Below, piece after piece: positions 1 to 10,162 of a stretch of 64,000 bases of DNA. The notes beneath the pieces were generated by a model. That model was not told the DNA's origin, did no database searches, and saw nothing but the letters and a program-made list of their open reading frames with translations. The position numbers and the translations under genes are program-made. The number at the start of each line of letters is the position of its first letter. Within the stretch, counting starts at the first letter, position 1. The DNA is from Cercophora sp. LCS_1 (taxonomy: Eukaryota; Ascomycota; Sordariomycetes; Sordariales; Lasiosphaeriaceae): the NCBI GenBank assembly GCA_036250225.1, contig JAPZLL010000007.1, positions 310,001 to 374,000 of the forward strand, in the 5' to 3' direction.

Positions 1-830
1 CTACCACCAACCCCGATGAAATACCCCTCTCGGACGACGAAGACGTCACCACTCAGCCCACCACCCAACCTACACCCCAGCCTGCACCCCAAACTACCGC
101 CCCTGACACCACAACCGACGTCGAAACCCTCCGCTCCCTCCTCCCTCCTTCCTTCGCCCGGCCCAGCAACCTCCCCCCAGGCCAACCCGTCCCCTCCACA
201 ATCCCTAACCGCGCCGTCCGCTTCCTCGCCCTAGATAAATGCCTCCCAGGCCGTAAATTTCTCCAACTCCTCTCCCTTCCATCCTCCTCCTCTTCTAATC
301 CGCCATTCAAACTCCAATACGACCCCGAATGGCTCGCCATCACCCGCGCTTTTCATCCATTCCTAAACATTGGCGAGCGTAACGTCCCCGTCCCACCCGA
401 CAAGGGCGAGGCGTACTATGGTCCGCTGATCGATAAGGAGATGGCATGGGTGGAGGAGAATGTTGTCAAGAAGGGAAAGCTGGGTGTACCGGAGGATTTT
501 GTGGTCACGGCGCCAGTGTACGTACCTGGTGAGGAGAATGGGGAGGGACAACAGCCGGAGGAGTGGACGAATCCGCAGACGGTGAGGTTTTGTGAGTTGA
601 TTGGGGTGAGGAATTTGTGGGATGCTAGTGCTGAGGAGAGAGCGGAGAGGAGGGAGAGGGGGGCTGAGCCTGCTAGGGGTGGACATGGTGGACACGGCGG
701 GAGGGGAGGGTATAGAGGTGGAAGAGGTGGTGGACGTGGTGGTGGGAGAGGAGGAGGGTATCGAGGGGGAGGAAGGGGAGGTGGCGGTGGCGGTGGCGGT
801 GGAAGGGGAAGGGGTAGAGGACGGTGGTGA
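1..830 (+). CDS. DBR1: Lariat debranching enzyme, C-terminal part (5' truncated by window edge)
   Basis: This is the 3' end of the enzyme that opens the 2'-5' bond of intron lariats in the nucleus. The frame is open from base 3 and reads NPDEIPLSDDED, a short Thr/Pro/Gln-rich linker, then a segment typical of the DBR1 C-terminal domain (FLALDKCLPGRKFLQ, then YDPEWLAITRAFH). It ends at a TGA at 828-830. The N-terminal metallophosphatase domain lies outside the window. The last 50 or so residues are an RGG/Gly-rich tail (RGGYRGGRGG type) after an acidic and basic stretch. Such tails often bind RNA, but they are not a general feature of the family that I can vouch for. The next gene converges on it from the minus strand. 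Confidence 0.85.
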   Translation, partial: TTNPDEIPLSDDEDVTTQPTTQPTPQPAPQTTAPDTTTDVETLRSLLPPSFARPSNLPPGQPVPSTIPNRAVRFLALDKCLPGRKFLQLLSLPSSSSSNPPFKLQYDPEWLAITRAFHPFLNIGERNVPVPPDKGEAYYGPLIDKEMAWVEENVVKKGKLGVPEDFVVTAPVYVPGEENGEGQQPEEWTNPQTVRFCELIGVRNLWDASAEERAERRERGAEPARGGHGGHGGRGGYRGGRGGGRGGGRGGGYRGGGRGGGGGGGGGRGRGRGRW

Positions 831-1298
831 TTTGTTATCACTCGGTCATGATGCATGTGTAGGATATCACGAGGACAATGAAAATTGCCTAGAGACCGTG
901 TGATGGACTAAAATCTTTCCGAGTATTCATTTTTTTCTGAGTTGGTGGGTAGGTAAGTGAATTGTATCCTCGTCATATAAAGCGAGCCTCGGTGTGGAAA
1001 GCCAGAGACAAGCAGATCGTGGAGGATTGGTGGTTTGCTCTTCCATCTACTTTAGACATCCTACCCACGGGGGAGAAAAGGGTAGGACGTATATGCTAAG
1101 ATGGGTTGTGTCACTCTCAAGTTGCACCGGTCTCAATGGCAAATCGCCTTGCGATGTCGTTCAATATCATCCTTACCCATCCCTGGTGGTATCTATTGCG
1201 ACTGGGAACGCCGAACCATAACGCCATGCCTGTAAATCAAAGCCAACTAGTCATTTTGTTTGCATCAGGCTTGGCCTGGGATCAGGTTAGGCACACGT
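831..1298. other. Convergent intergenic stretch DBR1 / elongin C
   Basis: Presumed 3' UTRs of two convergent genes. Short open frames here show no protein-like pattern. I see no RNA gene or repeat. Confidence 0.5.
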
Positions 1299-1854
1299 TC
1301 ATGGAAGGGGCTTGGTGAACGTACTATCCAAGCCAAGGAAATCGGCCGCCACGAGAATCTCGAGGCACAGCTCGACGGGAATGTCCATATCAGGAACCAT
1401 CGGCTTGTCTCGGTTCTTGTACCAGTAGTGGAAATACTCGACTACCTTTTCGAGGACTGGAGTGCTGGACGACAGTCAGTGTAAACACCAACATTTCTGA
1501 CAAAGAGGGGAGAAACACGAAATGGTGGCAGTCAGATCAAGTGTAGAAAACGCTCAGTCAGTCCCGCTGCCCTCGACGAGAGCCTCGATGAGGGAGGTTC
1601 TGTCGCAGAACACTGTTTTCGTCATGCACTGCGATCGTTGGGTTTGTAGGGATGGTGAATGGTAAGAAGTGAACATACCTGATTTCCTCAAACTCACACC
1701 GCCCTGTCTTGGCCTCGGTGTAGAGACCCCCTCTCAACATCGCTTTTATCGTTGGTGATATGGACGTGGCCTCACGGAGCACGACAAACTCGAAGCCATC
1801 ACTTGACACCAGGGTGATGTACTTGCTGTTGCTGGGTTCGTCGTTAGTCGCCAT
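1299..1854 (-). CDS. ELC1: Elongin C (SKP1-like BTB/POZ-fold protein)
   Basis: Small adaptor of Cullin-based ubiquitin ligases and of the elongin complex. Two exons: 1854-1679 and 1464-1299, giving 113 aa, the family's usual length. The intron starts GTATGT and ends CCAG. Joining the exons gives FEEISTPVLEKVVEYF, which matches the position of FREIPSHVLSKV in human elongin C. Further landmarks are KYITLVSSDGFEF, the TIKAML motif after it, and the C-terminal IPVELCLEILVAADFLGLD. Residues after that end in a short TFTKPLP tail. A frame running on through the intron encodes nothing elongin-like. It is divergent from the Rho4 gene and they share about 1 kb of upstream sequence. Confidence 0.9.
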
Positions 1855-2826
1855 CTTGGCTGCCTTCTGCCTTCAGAGATGACTCTGTGAGAGGTGAAAA
1901 AGTTTTGCGGGACTGTCAAGTCAAAAACCACACGAAGATTGCTTGAGGAGATGCTCTGTTCCGGGAACGATCAAGTCATATCGATCACTCCGAAAAAGCT
2001 TAGTCTTTGCAGAAAAGTCCGGCTCCTACGCGCTCGACGCGGTTCGCTTTGTCAAAGAGAGAAAGAAATCGGGTTTCCAATTCATTGGTCCTTTTTAGAG
2101 TAAAAAAATGGTTGGGCCGATAAGCGGCCGACGCACGAGCCAGGCCGGCGGAAGCCGCCCGCGAGATCACAGTGCGGACAGTGCAGCAGAGGAAACCCTG
2201 TCCCTGGCACAAACACCAAGCAGCCATCGTCCATGCACCAAAACGTGGCCAGAACCAGGACAGAGCTGAACAACTCCGTCATTACGAGCAAGCAAGCTTG
2301 TATTAAGCGTCGCAGAGTGGACACCTAAGCCCACCCGGGTGAGCCATTTGTTTGTTTGATCTCCCCAAAACAGTGCGGGGTGAGCGTGGCCTGGGCCGGG
2401 TCTCAGATCCCGTCCTGCTTCCCCTCGTGGGGCCCTGCCCTTTTTTCAGGCGCCACATTGTGTCATTTGCCGATCCCGTCCCAAACCCCGTTGCCGCGCC
2501 AACTGTTTACATGCAACAAGGGATCGAACGCACCTGCCCGTTCTCCGCAGCAAGCAAAGCAGCAAAGCCCGAGTGTAAACCCTTCAATTCCTTCTCAAGT
2601 CTTGCCTTGCGCACCGCTTTTTTCTCCCTTCGAGGTCAGACATTTTTTCCCCCATCAATCCGCAGCTTCGGGATCCTTTGTCTTTCGCTACATTCCCCGC
2701 GAGCGCCCCGAAGCCATAACCGTTTTTCTCTTCGATCCGATTCCCTGTTTCTGGGTAGTGCGGTGGCTTGCTTTTTTAAGGCAAAAATCCCCGCTAAACA
2801 AAAACTCTAAAGAGAGAAAGATAATC
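1855..2826. promoter_or_regulatory. Shared upstream region of elongin C (-) and Rho4 (+)
   Basis: Divergent intergenic region of about 970 bp. The part next to Rho4 (2600-2820) is rich in C/T tracts as in many fungal 5' UTRs. Open frames here have no recognisable product. I could not identify a specific operator. Confidence 0.5.
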
Positions 2827-3859
2827 ATGGCCAACTACCAGTATCGCAATTCATGCTACAACTCGCAACAAGACAAGTATGACAACGGCTTGCAGCGACG
2901 GCCAACAGCAGACCGACGAGACACGCGCGGCGCCCGGTCGAGCGATGGGACTGTGAGCACCATGATGAGCACGTCGACAACCGGCAGAGAGTCAGCAGCA
3001 ACAGCCATGACCGAGGGGCCGGCTTACTCCAAGAAAATCGTCGTCGTGGGCGACGGCGGCTGCGGCAAGACGTGCCTCCTCATCAGCTACAGCCAAGGCT
3101 ACTTTCCAGAGGTATGCACACCACCCGATCACACGGAGATACTTTTTGCTAACGCCATGATTCCGCGAACAGAAATACGTCCCGACCGTCTTTGAGAACT
3201 ACATCACATACCCCACCCATCCGCCAAGCGGTAAGACCGTGGAGCTTGCGCTTTGGGATACCGCCGGGCAGGAAGAATACGACCGATTGCGCCCGCTTTC
3301 ATATCCAGAAACCGATCTCATCTTTGTCTGCTTCGCCATCGACTGCCCGAACTCGCTCGAGAATGTCATGGACAAGGTACCGTTCCCACCCATCACGCGA
3401 GGCCATCAGCCCACCAACCTGCGGATCCCGCAAACTAACACACAGCTTGCACAGTGGTACCCCGAAGTCCTCCATTTCTGCCCCTACACGCCCCTCATCC
3501 TCGTCGGCCTCAAGTCGGACCTCCGCTACAAGAAAACATGCATTGACATGCTCAAAACCCAAGGCCTCACGCCCGTCACCACCGAACAGGGCCTCGCCGT
3601 CGCCCAAAAAATGGGCGCCCAGTACATGGAGTGCAGCAGCAAGGAGATGAAGGGCGTCGAGGAGATTTTCGAGCAGGCCATCCTGACAGTGGTCGCCAAC
3701 GACTCGAAAAACCTTGAGCAACAAATCACCAACGGGAGTGCCCGAAACGGTGGTAAGACCGGCAAGGGCGGCGGCGTCACGTACAGCAGTGGCGGTGGGG
3801 CGCCCATTCCAGGTGTCGGGTTGGCCAAGAAGAAGAAGAGAAAGTGCATCGTCGTTTAA
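2827..3859 (+). CDS. rho4: Rho4-type small GTPase
   Basis: Membrane-anchored Rho GTPase; Rho4 acts in septum formation and cell-wall integrity in filamentous fungi. Three exons: 2827-3111, 3173-3376, 3455-3859, giving 297 aa. After an N-terminal extension of about 70 residues (polar, Ser/Thr/Arg-rich) come the P-loop GDGGCGKT, effector region YVPTVFENY, WDTAGQEEYD, and the nucleotide-base motif region around LVGLKSDLR. It ends in a polybasic AKKKKRKCIVV, a CAAX prenylation box. The long N-terminal extension and the insertion after ENYIT (THPPSGK) are typical of Rho4 rather than Rho1/Cdc42. The ATG at 2827 is the first in frame after the UTR and sits in a good context. Introns of 61 and 78 nt both keep the frame. 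Confidence 0.93.
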
Positions 3860-5042
3860 GAACCGACTCAGGAAGAAATGACGTGATGTAACGGGGCGTT
3901 TTTTTTTCCTTTTCTTTTTCATTGGGTCAAGCGACAAAGAGAAGCGATATTGCAAACATGCGGAACCGGTTTTTGTGTTTTTATCATGCGACAATGGCAC
4001 ATGGATGGATGGATGGGTGGGTGGAAGGAAGGAAGGATAGGGGGTATTGAAAGAAGGGGTTGAAGGAAAGTAATGAACGACTTTTTACTACAACTGGTGC
4101 ATGATTTTGGCTGGGACGTTGTATTCTCTACTCTTCACCTGGATTCACGACTCAAACCCTCGGAATATTTCTACAGTATGAAACACGACGAGGGAGGATG
4201 TGGACGAGAGAGCGGGAGAAGGAAATTCTGACTGTTGGGGATGGGGTGTCATTGATGGTGTTGGATTGACGATACGAGAGACGAAATCGTTACGCCGCTG
4301 TTGTCGTTGTGTCGAGTAAGAAGGTATATCCTGTTGTTTGGAGTATTGAGTCTTTCACCTTTTCAGCGCTTGATTATAGGGTTTGGAAGGTAATTCTTGA
4401 TACCCAGTCTCCATTTTTACTTTCTCCTTTTCACTCTTGAGCTTTGGAAGAGAAGGGGTTACTAGAGGGGATCAGCAGAGGGAGAATAATCTCGGGGGGT
4501 CATCTCAGGGGTAAAGACCCTGGAGGGATCATCCCGGGGGAAGACCTCGGAGGGAGGAAACTGCCTTACATGAGGTACCCCGAAGGTTCAACCCAGGGGC
4601 TTTCACCTTGCGAACGAGGATCGTACTGATGAAGAAGCGATGCGGGTTGGCTGGACATCGTCAACTCCTCTCACGGGGTGGGTAGCACTGATCTGGCGCT
4701 CTTGCATTCTAGGTTCTCGTCGACGATATGGGTTCTCGCATTTCTTTTTGTAGCATGTATTCTTCTATTCTGAGTCTTGACTTTAGGAGGCAATGCAAAT
4801 TGTGAAACTGACCTCTCCATTCGTGCGATGTGACACTCTGTATAAAACCCCCATAACCCTGATAATGAACATGTGCAAGGCGTGTCGCCCAGACGAAATC
4901 CTTGATGCGCATATCACCAGGTATAAGACCCTCGATGCGGGTTGCACTCATATCAAGTCTAAACGTCAATCTGAACATCAACTCGGAAGTGAATGCTGAA
5001 AGTGATGTATATCGGGTATCATTAGAACTCTACAAAAGAAAA
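3860..5042. other. Intergenic region downstream of Rho4
   Basis: Convergent intergenic stretch of about 1.2 kb between Rho4 (+) and Dad1 (-). It starts with a T-rich 3' UTR and a tetranucleotide microsatellite (annotated separately). Bases 4450-4620 contain imperfectly repeated AGGGG/CTCGG/CCTGG units. No supported gene. Confidence 0.4.
4000..4036 (+). repeat. GGAT / GGGT / GGAA tetranucleotide microsatellite
   Basis: Runs of ATGG, then GGTGG, then AAGG units lie 140-175 bp after the Rho4 stop codon, probably in its 3' UTR. Seen directly in the sequence. Confidence 0.8.
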
Positions 5043-5646
5043 TCACCTCTCATCATGAGAAACCTGACTATCTTCATCCCTCGACTGATCAGCCGTCGTC
5101 TCTCCCTCACCCTCACCCTCACCCTCGCCCTCGGCCTTGGGCTCTTCTGCCTCCTCCGGATCCTTGGCCATGACGTTTTCGAATTGGGACCATAGCGCTT
5201 CGACGGAGGAGAATTCGTTGCCCACCTGTTTTGTTTTGTCAACACTCCAACCCATTTCTGACACTTGGAGGGGTTCTGATAAGGGCTGAGATAAGGGGTT
5301 CTGATAGGGACTGAGAGAAGGGGTCTGAGACCAAGGAGGAAACCCCTACTAAAGAGGGGACCCTGACACTGAAAAAGATCCGATACAGAGAGAGAGAGAG
5401 AGAGAAAGAAAGGAGACATACCGTAATGACGGCCTCCAACGAGCGGTTCAGTTTGTTGATGTTTGCTAGGACGTGTTCGAAGCTCTGGGCTGGTGTTAGT
5501 TGTGTCGCGCTGGTCGAGCGAGACACTGGGATGCGAGGAGAGGGGCGAAATACCACGGCTATTTCGGCCATAAGCTCTTCGCGCTGTTGCTCAAAGTAGG
5601 TCTTTTCACGGCCTGCTGCCGAGGTTGAGCGCTGGTGGGAGGCCAT
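5043..5646 (-). CDS. DAD1: DASH/Dam1 complex subunit Dad1
   Basis: Small subunit of the ring-forming DASH complex that couples kinetochores to spindle microtubules. Three exons: 5646-5554, 5484-5422, 5225-5043, giving 112 aa. Diagnostic residues are YFEQQREELMAEIAV, SFEHVLANINKLNRSLEAVI and VGNEFSSVEALWSQFENVM. The C-terminal third is a low-complexity acidic tail with Gly-Glu repeats encoded by a CCTCAC-type repeat at 5106-5134. Intron 1 is 69 nt; intron 2 (5421-5226) is longer, holds a GA-rich repeat, and contains duplicated GGTTCTGATA segments. The order of these motifs matches fungal Dad1, so I am confident despite the small size. Confidence 0.92.
5390..5409 (+). repeat. (GA)n microsatellite inside DAD1 intron 2
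   Basis: An alternating AG tract lies just inside the 5' end (minus strand) of the second DAD1 intron. Seen directly. Confidence 0.75.
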
Positions 5647-6662
5647 GGTTTGGCGTCTTGGTGGGGTGTCGATGGAGGGGTCGATGGGGCGCGACGGCTG
5701 GTTTTGGCTGTGTTCGGTGTCGGGGGGGGGGGCGTCTTCGCGCTATCACGTGACAGTTCCGAACGATGGCACGTGAGGGGGCATCTGTAAGAAGAACTTG
5801 TCTTTGCCCAGGATAAGACCCTGTCCCATAGCTGCGCCAAACCACCCTGCCCCGCTCATTGCCCAGGAGCCCACTATACCATGTCAACCACCGATGTTCA
5901 GATCAATCCGGCCAGCGCCAATGATCATTGGTGCTTGTGTGTCCGCCGCTTCAAGAGCATGGTTCAAGCACAGCACGCGACCGTCGTGGCCGAATTTTGG
6001 AGCCCGGCTACATGGTGACATTTTGGTTGCGGGGTGTTGCCGTCTTGGCAACCCCCCACGGTTCTGATGTTTACTTTGCCCCTGCTTCGACGACCAAAAG
6101 GAATGTATAACCACAATCACAATATGATATGATATTTTAGCTAATTTAATTTAGGTTTCTTGGGCTCGGGGTCCTTTGCCGTTCAATATCTCCCACTTCG
6201 AAGAAGCATTGCTATTACAGAGCGATAATAGCTTCTGGGGCGCTCGCTGGGTTACTCTCCTGATCCTAACTGGTGGAGTGCATATACATTCCCTACACTG
6301 CCCCAGGTCTACACGCTCTCGGCCCACAGAAGATTCGTCATTCCTTCGCCCCGCCTTACATCATCACCGTCGCCGTTATGTATGTGTCGACCGAGATGGT
6401 GTAAAACGCCCCTCGGCGTTGCTGGTGACCCTCCCCATCGTCTTTTGGGGGGCCTAGATCCGACCGCATAAACGACATCGTGGGGCTCCTCACCCCCATT
6501 CGCTTTAGGGTATCCTCACAGACTCGGAACTGCACAGGCTTCACTGGCAGAAGCGCTGTCCTTGCTTCGTCAAAGACTACGGAGGCGACCTGCACCGCTG
6601 GTGTACCTGGAAATATCACTTCGAAGGGGCGCGTGTGCGGCGCGGAGTCAAGGGCGAGATTG
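5647..6662. other. Intergenic region upstream of DAD1
   Basis: No gene I can support. A G-run lies at about 5728-5737, and an A/T-rich island (around 6110-6160) interrupts otherwise balanced sequence. A minus-strand open frame at 6356-6724 looks somewhat protein-like (PFEVIFPGTPAVQVASVVF), but I recognise no family and it overlaps the better candidate on the plus strand. Confidence 0.35.
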
Positions 6663-6956
6663 ATGGAGTGGACGACGATGGGCTCGCCCTTCGGGCCGGG
6701 GGGTATCAAGCAAGCTGGCATCACCGACTTCTTTCAACCAACGGCACGTGTGGGCTTGGAGGAGAATGGGAAGGAATCGAGTGGGACACCGGGCGGTGGG
6801 CGGACGGTTCAAACGCCGATGGGCATGGGTTTGGGTCTTCCCCTTACCTCGCAGGCAAGCGGACCACCCCGGCCCGACAGGAAGATCACAGCGTTCTACT
6901 CGCACATCGAGAAGCGGCAGGGCGTGGGGGGGGGGGGGGAGGCAGAGACAGACTGA
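6663..6956 (+). CDS. Candidate small protein with a PIP-box-like motif
   Basis: Tentative 97-aa reading frame from the ATG at 6663 (an alternative ATG is at 6678). It carries KQAGITDFFQPT near residue 20, which fits the PCNA-interacting peptide pattern Q-x-x-I-x-x-F-F. A second, weaker copy, RKITAFYSHIEKR, lies near its C-terminus. The rest is Gly/Pro/Thr-rich and likely disordered. The frame stays open upstream to about 6450, so an upstream exon is possible. The 3' end crosses a run of 14 G at 6926-6939, where a sequencing indel would change the C-terminus. No homologue is recognised from memory. The alternative is chance occurrence in non-coding DNA, or that the opposite-strand frame is the real one. 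Confidence 0.3.
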   Translation: MEWTTMGSPFGPGGIKQAGITDFFQPTARVGLEENGKESSGTPGGGRTVQTPMGMGLGLPLTSQASGPPRPDRKITAFYSHIEKRQGVGGGGEAETD

Positions 6957-7659
6957 ACCTGGGTGGACGCTGGCGCTGGAGAATACGAGGCTTGATGCTG
7001 ACCACTAGAATCTTGGGCCGCGACATGAGCACATATGTATTTATTTTCGGGCAGTTCTGCAGGTGCGAAATCCGGCGACGGTAAGTGTCGTGATGGTGTT
7101 CACACTCGCTAGCATCACCCACCGCGTATCTGGCTCTGCCTTCGCTATAGCTAAAATCCCGTAGTTTTCTCCTGGTCAGGCTTGACATAACTCTGCGGCT
7201 GAACAGGGACGGCGAGGAGGCGTACGAGCTCCATGGCTGACCCATCAAAGAGCATCCCTCCAAGCTTGCCTCCCCAAGCCAACGTTTTCTTGGCTCGAGG
7301 GGCCACAAGGTGAAAGGTTTGCCCCATCAGAAAAGCGTACCCTCTTCGTGCGTGCCCGGATAACGAATGTAGGAGACGAGGGCCTCACCAGGGGTTGACA
7401 GACCAACGCCAAACGCGGTGCGTAAGGACGAAAATTGTCAAAGACGGTGACGTGCCGTTTGTAGCCGCTGGCCGCAGGCCCCACTTTCCGCACCCTTCCA
7501 ATTTGTCTCCAGGCTGCGCGTCCGCAACACCTCTGCCGGTAGAAGCCAAAGAACGAGGCACGGTGGGCTTCATTTCGATACAAGGTACCTAGGGTCTAGA
7601 CTCGCCCGTGTAGGTAAAAGCGTGTTACAACTCGGTCACTTTCGCCACCGCCGGTAAGT
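6957..7659. other. Gene-free stretch beside the FunK1 pseudogene
   Basis: Several overlapping short open frames on both strands, none with a recognisable domain. It may be degenerate flank of the pseudogene that follows. No RNA gene seen. Confidence 0.35.
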
Positions 7660-10004
7660 CTATGACACTGCTATCTCTTGGCCATCCGTCACCACATTTG
7701 GGTCCTCCCGGGCTTCACGAAGGATCTTCTTCATCAAGGAATAGAGCTTCGGCTCTAGCGTCTTCCACCTTCCACCGTTTGGGAATACCTCCCTCCGTAG
7801 TCTGTTGACCCATGGGATCGAAACTTTCCTCTGCGATCTTGAGAAAGATACTCTCATCGCCTATCGTACCGACTTTTGATTGAACCAGCTTGTTATCACT
7901 CTCGTAATTCCAGCTGTTAAACTCGGTTGGCTTGATATTTTTAGCGGGCCCATTGTAGTGGATGCATATCCAGAACAGCACCCAGAAGAATGACTCGAGA
8001 TCGTGCATGAAAGAGTGTTGTTCGCCCAGAAGCGCCCCGATTGCCATAAATGCTCTTGTACCGGTCTTCCCTTTGGCTCCTGACGCACTTTCTCGATCCT
8101 CTTTGATGGCGAGATCCAGGTCAATCAGAAACGAAGGCCTGGAGGGATTGTTTGTATCCTCGTTGATCAAGAGGTTGTTGATGGAGATTTCTCTGTGGAG
8201 GACGCCACCCTTGCGCAGGGACTCATGCCCTTCGATACAGCCGCTGAGCGCAGCAAGTAGAGACGTTCGGGAGCTGGCCTTGTAGATTGGCTTTCCATAG
8301 TCGCGGAGAATCACACGCCGATGCACCCGATTGGATAGATCGCTGCCGGCTTTTACTGGAGACGTTGAACAAGTCCGCTTGCTGTGTGGTAGGGAGGCGC
8401 CGGTTTGGCTAGACGATCGTTTCTCGCCAGTAATGGCGCTGCTGCTGCGACCTCTTCGCGAAACCTCCGACGCCGCCATGGCCGGTTGGAGGGCCGACCG
8501 TTCCGGTCGATAGTTCGTAGCACGGGTGATGTCTAGTCCTCCGCGGACATTATTTCGGATGTCGTCATCCGCTCCATGTATCTGAACCGTTTCGTGGTAA
8601 TAGTGTCTAGCCATGTTGATGACGCCTTTGCAAGTTACCTCGTATAATAGCTCGCCTTCCTCATCGCGTTCCGATATTGCCATGAATCTTTGATAACGAG
8701 CGGTATCTGTGGCTGCCCTTCGCGATGCGCTTTCCAGCATGTCGTAGCCCGACCGGCAATGCAACGTGCTCGTTGCATCACCTCGTCAATGATGAGGCGT
8801 TCCTTCGAACCATTCCGCTCGATCTCGATGAACCGCTGGCCGTTAGCCGTTATAAATGCTGGATCGAAGCCGAGCTCCTCTTCGTTCATCCAGAGAAACC
8901 CGAGGACCGTAGACACAAACCGCAGCCCATCTTCGTTGATGTCGAACCGCTCGGATGCGAGGCCCCCAAGCCGATCAAACTCCCATATCCTCATGAAAGA
9001 TCCGCAGATGGTAAAGCCCAGAACGAAGCGACGGGTGTCTTGAGCAGCGAGCACTTCTCTCGCGTATGTACCAATATCCAACCAGGCCTTGCCCAGGCTA
9101 TCCGCTGCAGGGTTGCTCTTCAACTCGCCTGGTATGAGGATATGTGACCAGTGGCATTTCGAGTCTTTTCCAGCCTTGGGGTCGTCCACAAAGCCAATAT
9201 CCAACTTGCGTTCCGCAGTCGAGCCCTGGATCGGCTTATTGGGCTGTGCTAGTGGCCGTCGTTGATGTGTCGGGATAGACCTGTAGTCTTCTGCAAACGT
9301 CGCTAGCTTCTCGCTTAACCCCGAAAACCAGCTCAAGAAATGGTCTAATTCGCGTCTTCTAGCCATCCGCTCCACCCATCACTAAAAAGTGGTTCGCTAC
9401 CTTCCTTGCATTTCTCGAAGACAGCCTCGGATGCTGTCCCGAGATCTGCCACTCGTCCGAAGAATGTCTGGTAGAATCGAGGGAGCCCGACGTATATAAC
9501 GCCTAACTCATTTCTAAGGACTCTGTCCACATCTTTGCGGTACTCAGAGGAGTTCGCGAAACTTCCCGTATTGTGAAGCCACGGGGTTTGTTGGAAGGAA
9601 GAGGCTATCGGTCGGGGAGGCGGGGTGGATTCGGTGACTGCGTTGTAGACTTCTTTCCAGATAAGGGCATCGTTGTCGTTGGCAATAGCCGACTTGAGGA
9701 GAGGTTTGATGCGGTCGAGGTCGAAGTAGTCGTCTGAGTTGAGGGCAGAATTGAGTCTCAATAGATCGCCGAGGAGGTTCTTGCCACGGCCGCTGGAACG
9801 GAGCAGACGAGAGGCCGGAAGGCTTTGCAATGCCAGAAGAAGGTCGATGGCGAGATTCTGGAGGTCTGTAGCATGGTCAGAGGGTCAGAGGGTCATGTTG
9901 GGACGAAGCTCATTGTTTTTCTTACCCTCTTGGCCAAGTCGCTCGACCGCGTCCGGAGTGCGGGATATGCTTGCGCCTTCACAGATCCTCACTCCATACC
10001 TTAC
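7660..10004 (-). pseudogene. FunK1 fungal-type protein kinase, broken by several lesions
   Basis: The collinear fragments belong to the fungal-specific FunK1 kinase-like family. The N-terminal part reads RTPDAVERLGQE, then after a recognisable intron (9925-9866) LQNLAIDLLLALQSLPA, GKNLLGDLLRLNSA and NAVTESTPPPRPIASS. The order continues with TAERKLDIGFVDDP, VIKDSWQY, VILRDYGKPIYK, VLHREISINNLLIN, FLIDLDLAIKE and WVNRLRREVFPNGGRWK. These lie in at least three different frames. An in-frame TAG plus a shift falls at 9345-9375, a one-base shift near 8671 and another near 7820. No in-frame ATG is found for the first fragment, which runs back to a TAG at about 10005. The usual HRD of the catalytic loop is HRE here. 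The gene is therefore very probably inactive; the alternative, sequencing error, would need at least three separate mistakes. Confidence 0.85.
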
Positions 10005-10162
10005 CTATCTTGTTACATTTCACTGCGACACGATGGCAATGGCACACCCCGTAACCGATACGGCCCACATCGCCTTCAACCAAATCTTTCTCGATTCACC
10101 AGACCGTGAGTAAACTCGACTTCGACCCTCGCACAAGGCAGACCAAACCACACCGTCAACAA

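Noticed and set aside
2500..2550. GTTCGATCC on the minus strand resembling a tRNA T-loop
   Set aside because: Flanking bases do not form a T stem or cloverleaf; it lies in the Rho4 promoter.
3199..4000. Open frames opposite Rho4 (233 codons)
   Set aside because: Antisense of conserved GTPase exons.
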